NCBI GenBank assembly: GCA_964654815.1
Contig: CAZZLH010000010.1
Coordinates: 1-40,356 of the forward strand
Reading direction: 5' to 3'
Length of the DNA stretch: 40,356 nucleotides
Origin: ZLKRG08 sp964654815
GTDB taxonomy: Bacteria > Actinomycetota > Actinomycetes > Nanopelagicales > Nanopelagicaceae
The notes under the pieces were generated by a model, which searched no databases, had not been told where the DNA came from, and worked only from the letters and a program-made list of their open reading frames with translations. Positions 8,156 through 15,385 of this stretch are shown piece after piece (position 1 is the stretch's first letter; every line of letters begins with the position of its first letter). A program made the translations under genes and the position numbers.

Positions 8156-9277
8156 TTAAGCCATAATCAATTCGCGCACGATTCGATCTGCAATCAGGCG
8201 CCCTGATGGCGTAAGAACCAGGCGATTTTCAATGGTTTCCACCTGACCTGAGAAATCAGCTAACTTGGAGAGTTGTGCCGGATTTAATTCGTTCAGCGCC
8301 AAACCCTCTTTCAATCTAATCTGCAACATGAATTTCTCATCTCGCATTTGAGACTCTGTCAGAGTCTCGCGATCTTGCATTGGTGATTCAAATTTGGCCA
8401 GTTGCTCTTGATATTTACTGGGGTGTTTTACATTCCACCAACGCACTCCATTGACGTGAGAATGCGCTCCCGGTCCAAGACCCCACCAATTCTGATTGCG
8501 CCAATAGACCAAGTTATGTTGGGCTGGTCTACCCCAATTGCTCAACTCATACCAGTGCAATCCCGCAGCGCTAGCTAGCTCATCCACTCGTAAGTACATC
8601 GCAGCCATCAAATCATCATCAGGTCTGGCAATCTCGCCTCGTTTGATTTGTGCCGCTAACTTGGTTCCATTCTCAACTATCAATGCATATGCACTTAGAT
8701 GATCAATACTATATGAAATCGCGGTTTTAACTGTCGACTCCCAATCATCAAGGCTCTCACCTGGTGTGCCATAAATTAAATCTAAGCTGACATTGTCAAA
8801 ACCCGCCTTTCGCGCCAGCTCCACAGATTTAGCTACATTCTCTGGATTATGGGTGCGATCTAGCACCTTTAACACTTGCTGATTTGCTGATTGCATTCCC
8901 ATAGAGATTCGATTTATGCCGCTTGCACGATAATTCTCAAGCGATTCCAAAGTTAGGGTATCTGGATTGCATTCGATAGTAATCTCTATTTCAGGAGCAA
9001 ATTCCCATCTCTGTCGCAATAACTCAATTACTCTGCTTAATTCTGCGGCGGGCATCAAAGAAGGAGTTCCGCCACCGAAGAAGACTGTGGGGATAGTGGT
9101 GCTATTGGTCCGCGCCGCAAATGAGACCTCTGCAATCAAAGAATCTACAAATCCAGTCGAAACGCTCTCAAGCGTTCCCCCTTCGCGCAATTCAGATGGC
9201 GTGTAAGTATTGAAGTCGCAGTATCCGCATCGTTTTACGCAATATGGGATATGTACGTAAAAAGAGAGATTAGACAT
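8156..9277 (-). CDS. hemW: HemW-like radical SAM heme chaperone
   Basis: A 373-residue radical SAM protein of the HemN-like family, now generally regarded as the heme chaperone HemW rather than coproporphyrinogen oxidase. The [4Fe-4S] motif CVKRCGYC gives Cys13, 17 and 20. FFGGGTPSLM and IECNPDTL are the SAM-binding family blocks, and the HemN C-terminal domain is complete. True HemN has an additional upstream cysteine and longer N terminus that are absent here, supporting HemW. It starts at ATG 9277, ten bases after the lepA stop, and is followed by hrcA, as in many actinobacteria. Confidence 0.92.
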   Translation of the reverse strand: MSNLSFYVHIPYCVKRCGYCDFNTYTPSELREGGTLESVSTGFVDSLIAEVSFAARTNSTTIPTVFFGGGTPSLMPAAELSRVIELLRQRWEFAPEIEITIECNPDTLTLESLENYRASGINRISMGMQSANQQVLKVLDRTHNPENVAKSVELARKAGFDNVSLDLIYGTPGESLDDWESTVKTAISYSIDHLSAYALIVENGTKLAAQIKRGEIARPDDDLMAAMYLRVDELASAAGLHWYELSNWGRPAQHNLVYWRNQNWWGLGPGAHSHVNGVRWWNVKHPSKYQEQLAKFESPMQDRETLTESQMRDEKFMLQIRLKEGLALNELNPAQLSKLADFSGQVETIENRLVLTPSGRLIADRIVRELIMA

Positions 9278-9286
9278 GGTTATGCG

Positions 9287-11161
9287 CTATTTCTCGCGCG
9301 CGGCTTTTACTTTCTCGATATCGGCATCTGTGGCAAGCGCTGCAACGAATGCCTCTTGTGGCACTTCGACTCGACCCACCATCTTCATACGCTTCTTGCC
9401 CTCTTTCTGCTTCTCAAGGAGCTTGCGCTTTCGGGTTATATCGCCGCCATAGCATTTTGCTAAAACATCTTTTCGAATCGCTCTGATGTTCTCGCGCGCG
9501 ATGATCTTTGAACCAATGGCCGCTTGAATGGGTACCTCGAATTGTTGCCTCGGGATGAGTTCGCGTAATTTCTGGGTCATCATTACACCATATGCATAGG
9601 CCTTATCACGATGAACTATGGAACTGAATGCATCGACCGTCTCGCCATTTAACAGGATATCTACTTTGACCAGATGGCCCGGTAAATTGCCTTTATCTTC
9701 ATAATCTAATGAGGCATAGCCCTTGGTACGCGACTTCAGATTGTCGAAGAAATCAAAGACGATTTCAGCAAGCGGTAAGTCATAGCGAATCTCAACACGA
9801 TCCTCTGAGATGTAATCCATACCTAACAAAGTGCCACGTCTATCTTGGCAGAGTTCCATGATGGTTCCGATGTAATCACTTGGACTTAAAATCGTCGCCT
9901 TCACTATTGGCTCAAGCACTTCTCTGATCTTGCCGGTGGGATATTCAGAAGGATTGGTAACGGTCAAATGGCGTCCATCTTCCATCGTAACTTCATAGAC
10001 TACGTTGGGCGCGGTCGAGATCAGATTCAGACCTGCTTCGCGCTCCAGACGCTCTCGCACGATTTCCATGTGAAGTAGACCAAGAAAACCGCAGCGAAAG
10101 CCAAAACCAAGCGCTGCCGAACTCTCCGGTTCGTAGACCAAAGCTGCATCATTTAACTGCAATTTATCGAGCGCTTCACGTAGCAATGGAAAATCAGCGC
10201 CATCGATTGGGTAGAGACCGGAGAAGACCATTGGTTTTGGATCTTTATATCCGGCTAGCGGAACCTTTGCAGGTTTTTGATAGAGCGTGACGGTATCGCC
10301 CACACGGGATTGCCGCACATCTTTAACGCCGGTTATTAAGTAGCCCACTTCGCCAACTCCCAAACCTTGTGAAGCTATGGGCTCTGGGGAGATCGCCCCA
10401 ATCTCCAGGAGTTCATGGCGGGCGCCGGTGGAGATCATTTGGATCTGATCGCGCGGCGAGAGTTTTCCATCAATCACTCGAATGTATGTAACTACTCCCC
10501 GATAAACGTCATAAACCGAATCAAAGATAAGGGCTCGAGTCTCAGCATCTTTATTTCCTACTGGAGCTGGAATCTGCGCCACAATCTCATCGAGTAATTC
10601 CTCTACGCCCTCCCCTGTCTTACCCGAGACACGAAGCACATCAGATGGATCACAACCAATTAATTTGGCTAATTCTGCGGCGAACTTATCTGGTTGGGCT
10701 GCAGGTAGGTCGATTTTGTTTAGCACCGGAATTATTTGAAGATTATTCTCCATCGCCAAATACAAGTTCGCTAACGTCTGCGCTTCTATTCCTTGCGCGC
10801 AATCCACTAACAAAATCGCACCTTCGCATGCGGCTAGTGATCGAGATACTTCATAGGTAAAGTCCACGTGGCCTGGTGTATCGATCATGTTAAGGATGTA
10901 ATCCTTGCCATCTCGTCCAGACCGCCAGGGCAGCCGAACTGCCTGAGATTTGATGGTGATGCCACGTTCGCGCTCAATATCCATTCGATCTAGATATTGG
11001 GCGCGCATGTTTCGTGCTTCGACTACTTCGGTAATCTGAAGCATTCGATCCGCTAGCGTGGATTTGCCATGATCAATATGCGCAATGATGCAGAAATTAC
11101 GAATCTGATTTGGATCAGTGGCAGCAGGCTGGGGCGCCTTACTTAACGGAATTGCCGGCAT
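9287..11161 (-). CDS. lepA: Elongation factor 4 (LepA, back-translocating GTPase)
   Basis: A 624-residue ribosomal GTPase of the EF-G family that acts on stalled or immature ribosomes. G-domain motifs are intact: AHIDHGKSTL (G1), RGITI (G2), DTPGHVDF (G3) and NKIDLP (G4). The LepA-specific C-terminal domain (KKLLEKQKEGKKRMK and neighbours) is complete. Length is slightly above the usual 600 residues because of a short N-terminal extension. The start is ATG 11161, 18 bases after the rpsT stop, with no purine-rich Shine-Dalgarno, so translation may rely on coupling to rpsT. Confidence 0.97.
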   Translation of the reverse strand: MPAIPLSKAPQPAATDPNQIRNFCIIAHIDHGKSTLADRMLQITEVVEARNMRAQYLDRMDIERERGITIKSQAVRLPWRSGRDGKDYILNMIDTPGHVDFTYEVSRSLAACEGAILLVDCAQGIEAQTLANLYLAMENNLQIIPVLNKIDLPAAQPDKFAAELAKLIGCDPSDVLRVSGKTGEGVEELLDEIVAQIPAPVGNKDAETRALIFDSVYDVYRGVVTYIRVIDGKLSPRDQIQMISTGARHELLEIGAISPEPIASQGLGVGEVGYLITGVKDVRQSRVGDTVTLYQKPAKVPLAGYKDPKPMVFSGLYPIDGADFPLLREALDKLQLNDAALVYEPESSAALGFGFRCGFLGLLHMEIVRERLEREAGLNLISTAPNVVYEVTMEDGRHLTVTNPSEYPTGKIREVLEPIVKATILSPSDYIGTIMELCQDRRGTLLGMDYISEDRVEIRYDLPLAEIVFDFFDNLKSRTKGYASLDYEDKGNLPGHLVKVDILLNGETVDAFSSIVHRDKAYAYGVMMTQKLRELIPRQQFEVPIQAAIGSKIIARENIRAIRKDVLAKCYGGDITRKRKLLEKQKEGKKRMKMVGRVEVPQEAFVAALATDADIEKVKAAREK

Positions 11162-11179
11162 GGCGGCTACAGGGGGGTA

Positions 11180-11440
11180 TTACTTCTTAGCAGCGGCTTT
11201 AGCCATTGCTGACTTCTTATTTGCAGCTTGGTTGCGGTGAATAACACCCTTAGCAACTGCCACATCAAGAAGGCGCGATGCACTGCGAAGTTCGCTCTGA
11301 ATCTTGGTTGAATCGCCAGCAGCAACTGCGTCGCGGAATTTACGGACCGCGCTCTTTAAACCAGAGGTCACTGCCTTATTGCGATGGCGCGCCTTCTCGT
11401 TGGTCTTGATTCGCTTGATCTGCGACTTAATGTTTGCCAC
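11180..11440 (-). CDS. rpsT: 30S ribosomal protein S20
   Basis: An 86-residue basic protein of the S20 family that binds 16S rRNA in the body of the 30S subunit. MANIKSQIKRIKTNEKA and the alanine/lysine-rich C terminus are diagnostic. The start codon is GTG at 11438-11440, preceded by AAGGAG on the minus strand (around 11451-11456) at good spacing, which fixes the start. It lies between holA and lepA with all three on the same strand. Confidence 0.97.
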   Translation of the reverse strand: MANIKSQIKRIKTNEKARHRNKAVTSGLKSAVRKFRDAVAAGDSTKIQSELRSASRLLDVAVAKGVIHRNQAANKKSAMAKAAAKK

Positions 11441-11602
11441 TTAATTCTTCTCCTTGTAGGTACAACTTAATTTCAGAATAAAAACCAGACCGGTACTTAG
11501 TGCTCAGTGCTTCCTTTAATTTTTACTCGATACTGCTGGTTTTAGCGCTGGTTCCACTTATAACGGGATAGGTGGGACAGGCGGGAAAGGTTACCAGCGC
11601 GC
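11441..11602 (-). promoter_or_regulatory. rpsT leader region with long inverted repeat
   Basis: The 162-bp spacer between holA and rpsT contains AAAACCAG (11481-11488) and its exact complement CTGGTTTT (11536-11543), 47 bases apart. AGCACT also occurs twice in close succession on the minus strand. The repeat could form the base of a structured rpsT leader. No convincing promoter hexamers or T-tract terminator for holA were identified. Confidence 0.3.
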
Positions 11603-12568
11603 TTAGTTGCGGCTCAAATCGCGCCCTTGGCGAGCAGCGCATATGGCTGAAACCGCCTGTTCTAGGGCGTAAATCGGGTCGCTCGCCCCACCTTTTACTT
11701 GGGCATCACACTTTGCAATCGCTGCAACTGCTTGAGTCAGAGTTGTTGCGCTCCAACCATTCAATTGGCGCCTGGCTTTATCTATTTGCCATGGGGCCAT
11801 ACCTAATTCGCCAGCTAATTCGAAAGAACGCGCACCTCGACTTGCACCAGAAACTTTTGCAATTCCTCTAAGCGATGATGCAATCGCACTGGTTATCAAA
11901 ACTGGATCGGTGCCGGTGGTGAGGGCATGGCGTAAAGTGATTAAGGATTCTGCAAAGTCTCCTTCAATTACTTTATCGGCTACATCAAATCCGGTCGTTT
12001 CGATACGCCCTTGGTGATAACGCTCAACATGTATCTCATCAATCATTCCCGCTGGGCTATCAGATGCAAGCTGGGATACAGCCGCGCTCAATTCACGTAG
12101 GTCCGTACCAGTGGCATTCACGAGAGCGCTAATTGCAGCTGGGGATGCCTTCCTACCTAAATCCATGAAGAGATTTTTGACGAACTCTTCTTTCTCCGAT
12201 TCTTTCTTTAACGGATCGCAAAGTACGGTCTCTGGTTTAATTTTCTTAATCGCATCTAGTAGGGCTTTACCTTTTACGCCACCTTTATGGAGCAGAATCA
12301 AAGTCAAGGTTGGGTCCGGTGACTCCAAATACCTGGTTATCTCAACTCGACTCTCTTCTGCCAAATCCTGTAAATCACGGATGATCAGCCCTCGACGTTC
12401 AGAGAAGAGAGAGGGAGAGAGCGCATCGGAGATCTCACCAAGCGCCACATCACCGGCAAAGAGCGTGGTTAGCTCGGCGCCCTCTTCTTTTAATTCGTTG
12501 ACCAACTTTGCAAGTGCGCGTTCGGCGAGTGCAGCTTCGGAGCCAAGCAATAAATAGATGCTCTTCAT
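11603..12568 (-). CDS. holA: DNA polymerase III subunit delta
   Basis: A clamp-loader subunit of about 321 residues that opens the sliding clamp. It begins MKSIYLLLGSEAALAERAL, the typical HolA start, and continues with the three-domain AAA-like organisation, including TDLRELSAAVSQLA near the middle and the C-terminal collar helices. The start is ATG 12568, which overlaps the comEC stop as ATGA and has a strong GGAGGGT Shine-Dalgarno just upstream; the TTG at 12580 is rejected. comEA-comEC-holA-rpsT is a standard actinobacterial neighbourhood. Confidence 0.93.
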   Translation of the reverse strand: MKSIYLLLGSEAALAERALAKLVNELKEEGAELTTLFAGDVALGEISDALSPSLFSERRGLIIRDLQDLAEESRVEITRYLESPDPTLTLILLHKGGVKGKALLDAIKKIKPETVLCDPLKKESEKEEFVKNLFMDLGRKASPAAISALVNATGTDLRELSAAVSQLASDSPAGMIDEIHVERYHQGRIETTGFDVADKVIEGDFAESLITLRHALTTGTDPVLITSAIASSLRGIAKVSGASRGARSFELAGELGMAPWQIDKARRQLNGWSATTLTQAVAAIAKCDAQVKGGASDPIYALEQAVSAICAARQGRDLSRN

Positions 12569-14556
12569 GCCACCCTCCAAAACATTGGTAATCCGAATAT
12601 GCCGACCTTACTAGATGAAACGCTTCCAGTTACGGGGTCGAAGGCGAGTGCGCCATCAATATCGGTTCGATAGAGCTTTTGGGTGCTCTGCTCAAAAAGT
12701 TGCAAGGTGCCAGGCGCCGGGTGGCCATATCTATTTCCTGCCCCAACGCTGATGATGGCGACCTTTGGATTTGCCCGCTTATTGAAGAGTGGATCTTGAA
12801 ATTTGGATCCATGGTGGGCAACTTTCAAGTAATCAACCCCTGAAGCAGGTATTGAATCTTTTAGTAGGGCTTGTACCTCAGGTTCAATATCACCTGTGGT
12901 CAAAATTGTATATGTGGGAGTATGAATTAATGCGACGATACTTTGATTATTAACTGCGCTTCCCTCTCCACCATTATCCGTAAATTTCCGATCACTCCCA
13001 TCGGGCCAGAGAATCTCTATTCGCATCTTCGCTATATTTATTACTTCTCCGCGGCTAGCTTTATTAATCACCTTGCCCACACTTCGATTTTGTAGCGCAC
13101 CAGATAAACCTGCAATGTGATCCTTATGTGGATGGGTCAGAATTATCAAAGGGATATCTTTTATCCCGAGGGACTTCAAACATTGGTCAATCAGCTTGGG
13201 CTCTGGCCCAACATCGATCACAACGGCGCTTTTTGGAGCTACTTTCAAAACTAATGCATCACCTTGACCGACATCGCAATTAGCGATCTCCCATGCGTTA
13301 TTTGGCCAACGTTGTAAGAAAGTGAGGCAGAGCAAGATTGGCAAAATCACTATTAAGTGCTTTCGACCAATGATTAAGATCAAAGCGATACCGATAATCA
13401 CCAATGCGCTCTTCATCTGCACCACCGGATAGCTGGCCGCAAAATAGGCAATGCGGGCGATCAAATCGGCCGGTATCTCCGCAATTGCAATTAATAATGG
13501 CGCCAAAGGTGGGACGAGAGCAGCGATAAAGCCCAATATCGTCACAGGCGCGACCAAAGGGGCGGCAAGGACATTGGCGAAGATAGAAGTGATAGATAGA
13601 TAACCACTTAAACCCACGATTATTGGTGTGCAAAGTGCGGTTGCTGCAATTGGCTCTGCCAGGAAATTTGGGATCTTCAAATTCTTTAAATTGGCTAATT
13701 TGGGTGCGATTAGCAGTAGCCCTGCCGTGGCAAGAACCGATAAGGCAAAGCCAGGATCTCTCGCCTGCCATGGATCAGCAATGATCACAATTGCAATCGC
13801 AAAACCCAGCGAAGGAATCGAGTCACTTCTTTGAAAATGTGATTTGGCAAAAATCACTACCGCTGCCATCGCCGCCGCACGTAATACTGAAGGCGAGGGC
13901 CTAACCAGACCTATAAATGCAATCAGAATCATTCCGGTTACTAGCAATCTGATCCGTAAGTTTCGCACCGGAAATTGCATTAGCCAGAGCACAAATGAAC
14001 TTACGATGGCGAAATTGGCGCCACTTACTGCAGTTAGGTGGGTCAAACCCGCTCGACGCATTGCATCGCTAAATTCTGGGGATTGCAGAGCGGTGTCACC
14101 CAAGACCATTCCAGGAATTAGCGGGGCATCTCTCGAAACTTCTCGCAAACCACTTCGAATATCACCCATCTCCTGTTGCCAAGAATTGGCCTCGGAAATC
14201 ACGGTAAAGCGCTCCCAAGTCACAAAGAGCGCCGCAACTCTGCTCTCCTTGCTAGGTAAGAGTTTCCCGGTTGCACGAAATCTCTCAGATGGAAGAAATT
14301 CGCTAAACGGACCAATTACTCGTATCGGAACACCCTTAGCTTTGGCAATCAGACTAACTTTTTTATCTTTGATCTGTCTGCCATCTGTCACCGCAGTGAA
14401 ATCCAAAGTGACTTGCTGACCGATAGCCCTATGAATCTCAGAATCTGTCAGGGAGACTTGGCGAAAACTCATCACTAAGGCGCCAATCAAAATCGCGCCA
14501 ACCATGACTGCTGCCCTTTTTCGATGGTTGGTGATTCCAAAGGCGCCGGCTAGCAA
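12565..14556 (-). CDS. comEC: ComEC/Rec2 DNA-uptake channel protein (start uncertain)
   Basis: A polytopic membrane protein that forms the inner-membrane DNA channel in natural transformation. It has an N-terminal DUF4131-like part, a competence domain with LTAVSGANFAIV and many hydrophobic helices, and a C-terminal metallo-beta-lactamase domain (DVGQGDALVL, then THPHKDHIAG). The first ordinary start is TTG 14556, inside what reads as a membrane helix. The same frame stays open upstream to a TGA at 14716-14718, and bases 14557-14652 encode VDSRLLVIGISIWLGALLQS and more, resembling the DxRL start region of actinobacterial ComEC. No ATG, GTG or TTG exists there; ATT codons occur at 14673 and 14682 inside comEA. 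The gene probably begins upstream by a non-standard codon. Its 3' end overlaps holA by four bases. Confidence 0.88.
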   Translation of the reverse strand: MLAGAFGITNHRKRAAVMVGAILIGALVMSFRQVSLTDSEIHRAIGQQVTLDFTAVTDGRQIKDKKVSLIAKAKGVPIRVIGPFSEFLPSERFRATGKLLPSKESRVAALFVTWERFTVISEANSWQQEMGDIRSGLREVSRDAPLIPGMVLGDTALQSPEFSDAMRRAGLTHLTAVSGANFAIVSSFVLWLMQFPVRNLRIRLLVTGMILIAFIGLVRPSPSVLRAAAMAAVVIFAKSHFQRSDSIPSLGFAIAIVIIADPWQARDPGFALSVLATAGLLLIAPKLANLKNLKIPNFLAEPIAATALCTPIIVGLSGYLSITSIFANVLAAPLVAPVTILGFIAALVPPLAPLLIAIAEIPADLIARIAYFAASYPVVQMKSALVIIGIALILIIGRKHLIVILPILLCLTFLQRWPNNAWEIANCDVGQGDALVLKVAPKSAVVIDVGPEPKLIDQCLKSLGIKDIPLIILTHPHKDHIAGLSGALQNRSVGKVINKASRGEVINIAKMRIEILWPDGSDRKFTDNGGEGSAVNNQSIVALIHTPTYTILTTGDIEPEVQALLKDSIPASGVDYLKVAHHGSKFQDPLFNKRANPKVAIISVGAGNRYGHPAPGTLQLFEQSTQKLYRTDIDGALAFDPVTGSVSSSKVGIFGLPMFWRVA

Positions 14557-14648
14557 AAGTGAGAGCAGAGCGATACGCCACGGTTCGACCCAACTTTGTA
14601 AGAGCGCACCCAGCCAGATTGAGATCCCGATTACGAGTAATCGGGAAT

Positions 14649-15272
14649 CTACACGCGAAGCTTCTCTTTGAATTTGGCTAATTTTGAAGCACCGATTCCA
14701 GGGACTTTCTGCAGCTCATCTACAGAGTTAAAGGCGCCATGTAATTTGCGATACTCAATGATGCGAGCTGCAAGTACAGGTCCGATTCCAGAGAGTGACT
14801 CCAGTTCTCTGGCGCTGGCGCGGTTTAGATTGATAATCTCTTTACTCTTTACAGCTGCGCGGTTGCTACTCTGGTTATTGCCTGAAAAACCCGAAGAATA
14901 ACGTCGCTCCACATATATCTGCTCGCCATCCTTGATGATTCGCGCCAAATTGATCAAAGAGAGATCTGCGCTCTTCTTTGCGCCACCCGCAGACTTGATC
15001 GCATCATTCACCCTGGAATTCGGTGGCAATTTATAAACTCCGGGAGCCTTTACCTCACCCGCCACATCGACTACAAGTAGTGGTGGAAGCACCTCTGCAA
15101 TTGGAAGCTCTGGTGGCGAGGTAATCGCTTTAGCGTTATTAGGCTTAAATATATAAATGGCGCTGACGGTAAGAGCGATAATCGCGATTATCGCCAGCCC
15201 TCTTCTTTGGCTCTGCGTGAAATTTATCTGGCGCCACCAGAGTTGTAGCGCATCTATTGGTCTAGTTTGCAT
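14649..15272 (-). CDS. comEA: ComEA-like helix-hairpin-helix DNA-binding competence protein
   Basis: A membrane-anchored DNA receptor of about 207 residues for transformation. After a short cytoplasmic segment and one transmembrane helix (about residues 20-40) comes an SLBB domain (VVDVAGEVKAPGVYKLP), then a serine/asparagine-rich linker. It ends with tandem helix-hairpin-helix motifs (LESLSGIGPVLAARIIEYR and VPGIGASKLAKFKEKL) at the C terminus. The ATG at 15272 is preferred; a TTG at 15278 is in frame. There is no clear Shine-Dalgarno, and a palindromic hairpin lies about 19 bases upstream. comEC follows directly. Confidence 0.92.
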   Translation of the reverse strand: MQTRPIDALQLWWRQINFTQSQRRGLAIIAIIALTVSAIYIFKPNNAKAITSPPELPIAEVLPPLLVVDVAGEVKAPGVYKLPPNSRVNDAIKSAGGAKKSADLSLINLARIIKDGEQIYVERRYSSGFSGNNQSSNRAAVKSKEIINLNRASARELESLSGIGPVLAARIIEYRKLHGAFNSVDELQKVPGIGASKLAKFKEKLRV

Positions 15273-15290
15273 GGCCAATAGTTATCAAAA

Positions 15291-15306
15291 GGCGCTAATT
15301 AGCGCC
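15291..15306 (-). terminator. Perfect palindrome GGCGCTAATTAGCGCC between leuS and comEA
   Basis: A self-complementary 16-mer, able to form a 6-bp GC-rich stem with an AATT loop, followed on the minus strand by TTTT. It could be a weak intrinsic terminator for leuS or a hairpin in the comEA leader. The T tract is short, so termination is only possible. Confidence 0.4.
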
Positions 15307-15317
15307 GGGCCAAGCTG

Positions 15318-15343
15318 AACTTTTGGGGATAACTTTTGGGGAT
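15318..15343. repeat. Tandem 13-bp repeat (2 copies) upstream of comEA
   Basis: The unit AACTTTTGGGGAT occurs twice head to tail. On the minus strand this reads as two TTATCCCCA nonamers 13 bases apart, close to the DnaA-box consensus TTATCCACA. It lies in the 107-bp leuS-comEA spacer. Its function is unknown. Confidence 0.7.
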
Positions 15344-15385
15344 AAATATTGTAAATAAATTAATTACGGGGATGGATTGAAAGTT

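Noticed and set aside
7100..8200. CIRCE operator expected near hrcA-dnaJ
   Set aside because: No TTAGCACTC-N9-GAGTGCTAA-like repeat was found around hrcA or dnaJ or in the spacers inspected; HrcA targets are probably elsewhere.
12111..12557. Plus-strand open frame of 148 codons opposite holA
   Set aside because: It lies fully antisense to a well-supported holA, is rich in Ser/Ala from antisense codon bias, and has no recognisable domain.
13844..14419. Plus-strand open frame of 191 codons opposite comEC
   Set aside because: Antisense shadow of the ComEC membrane region; composition reflects reversed hydrophobic codons and no start signal is present.
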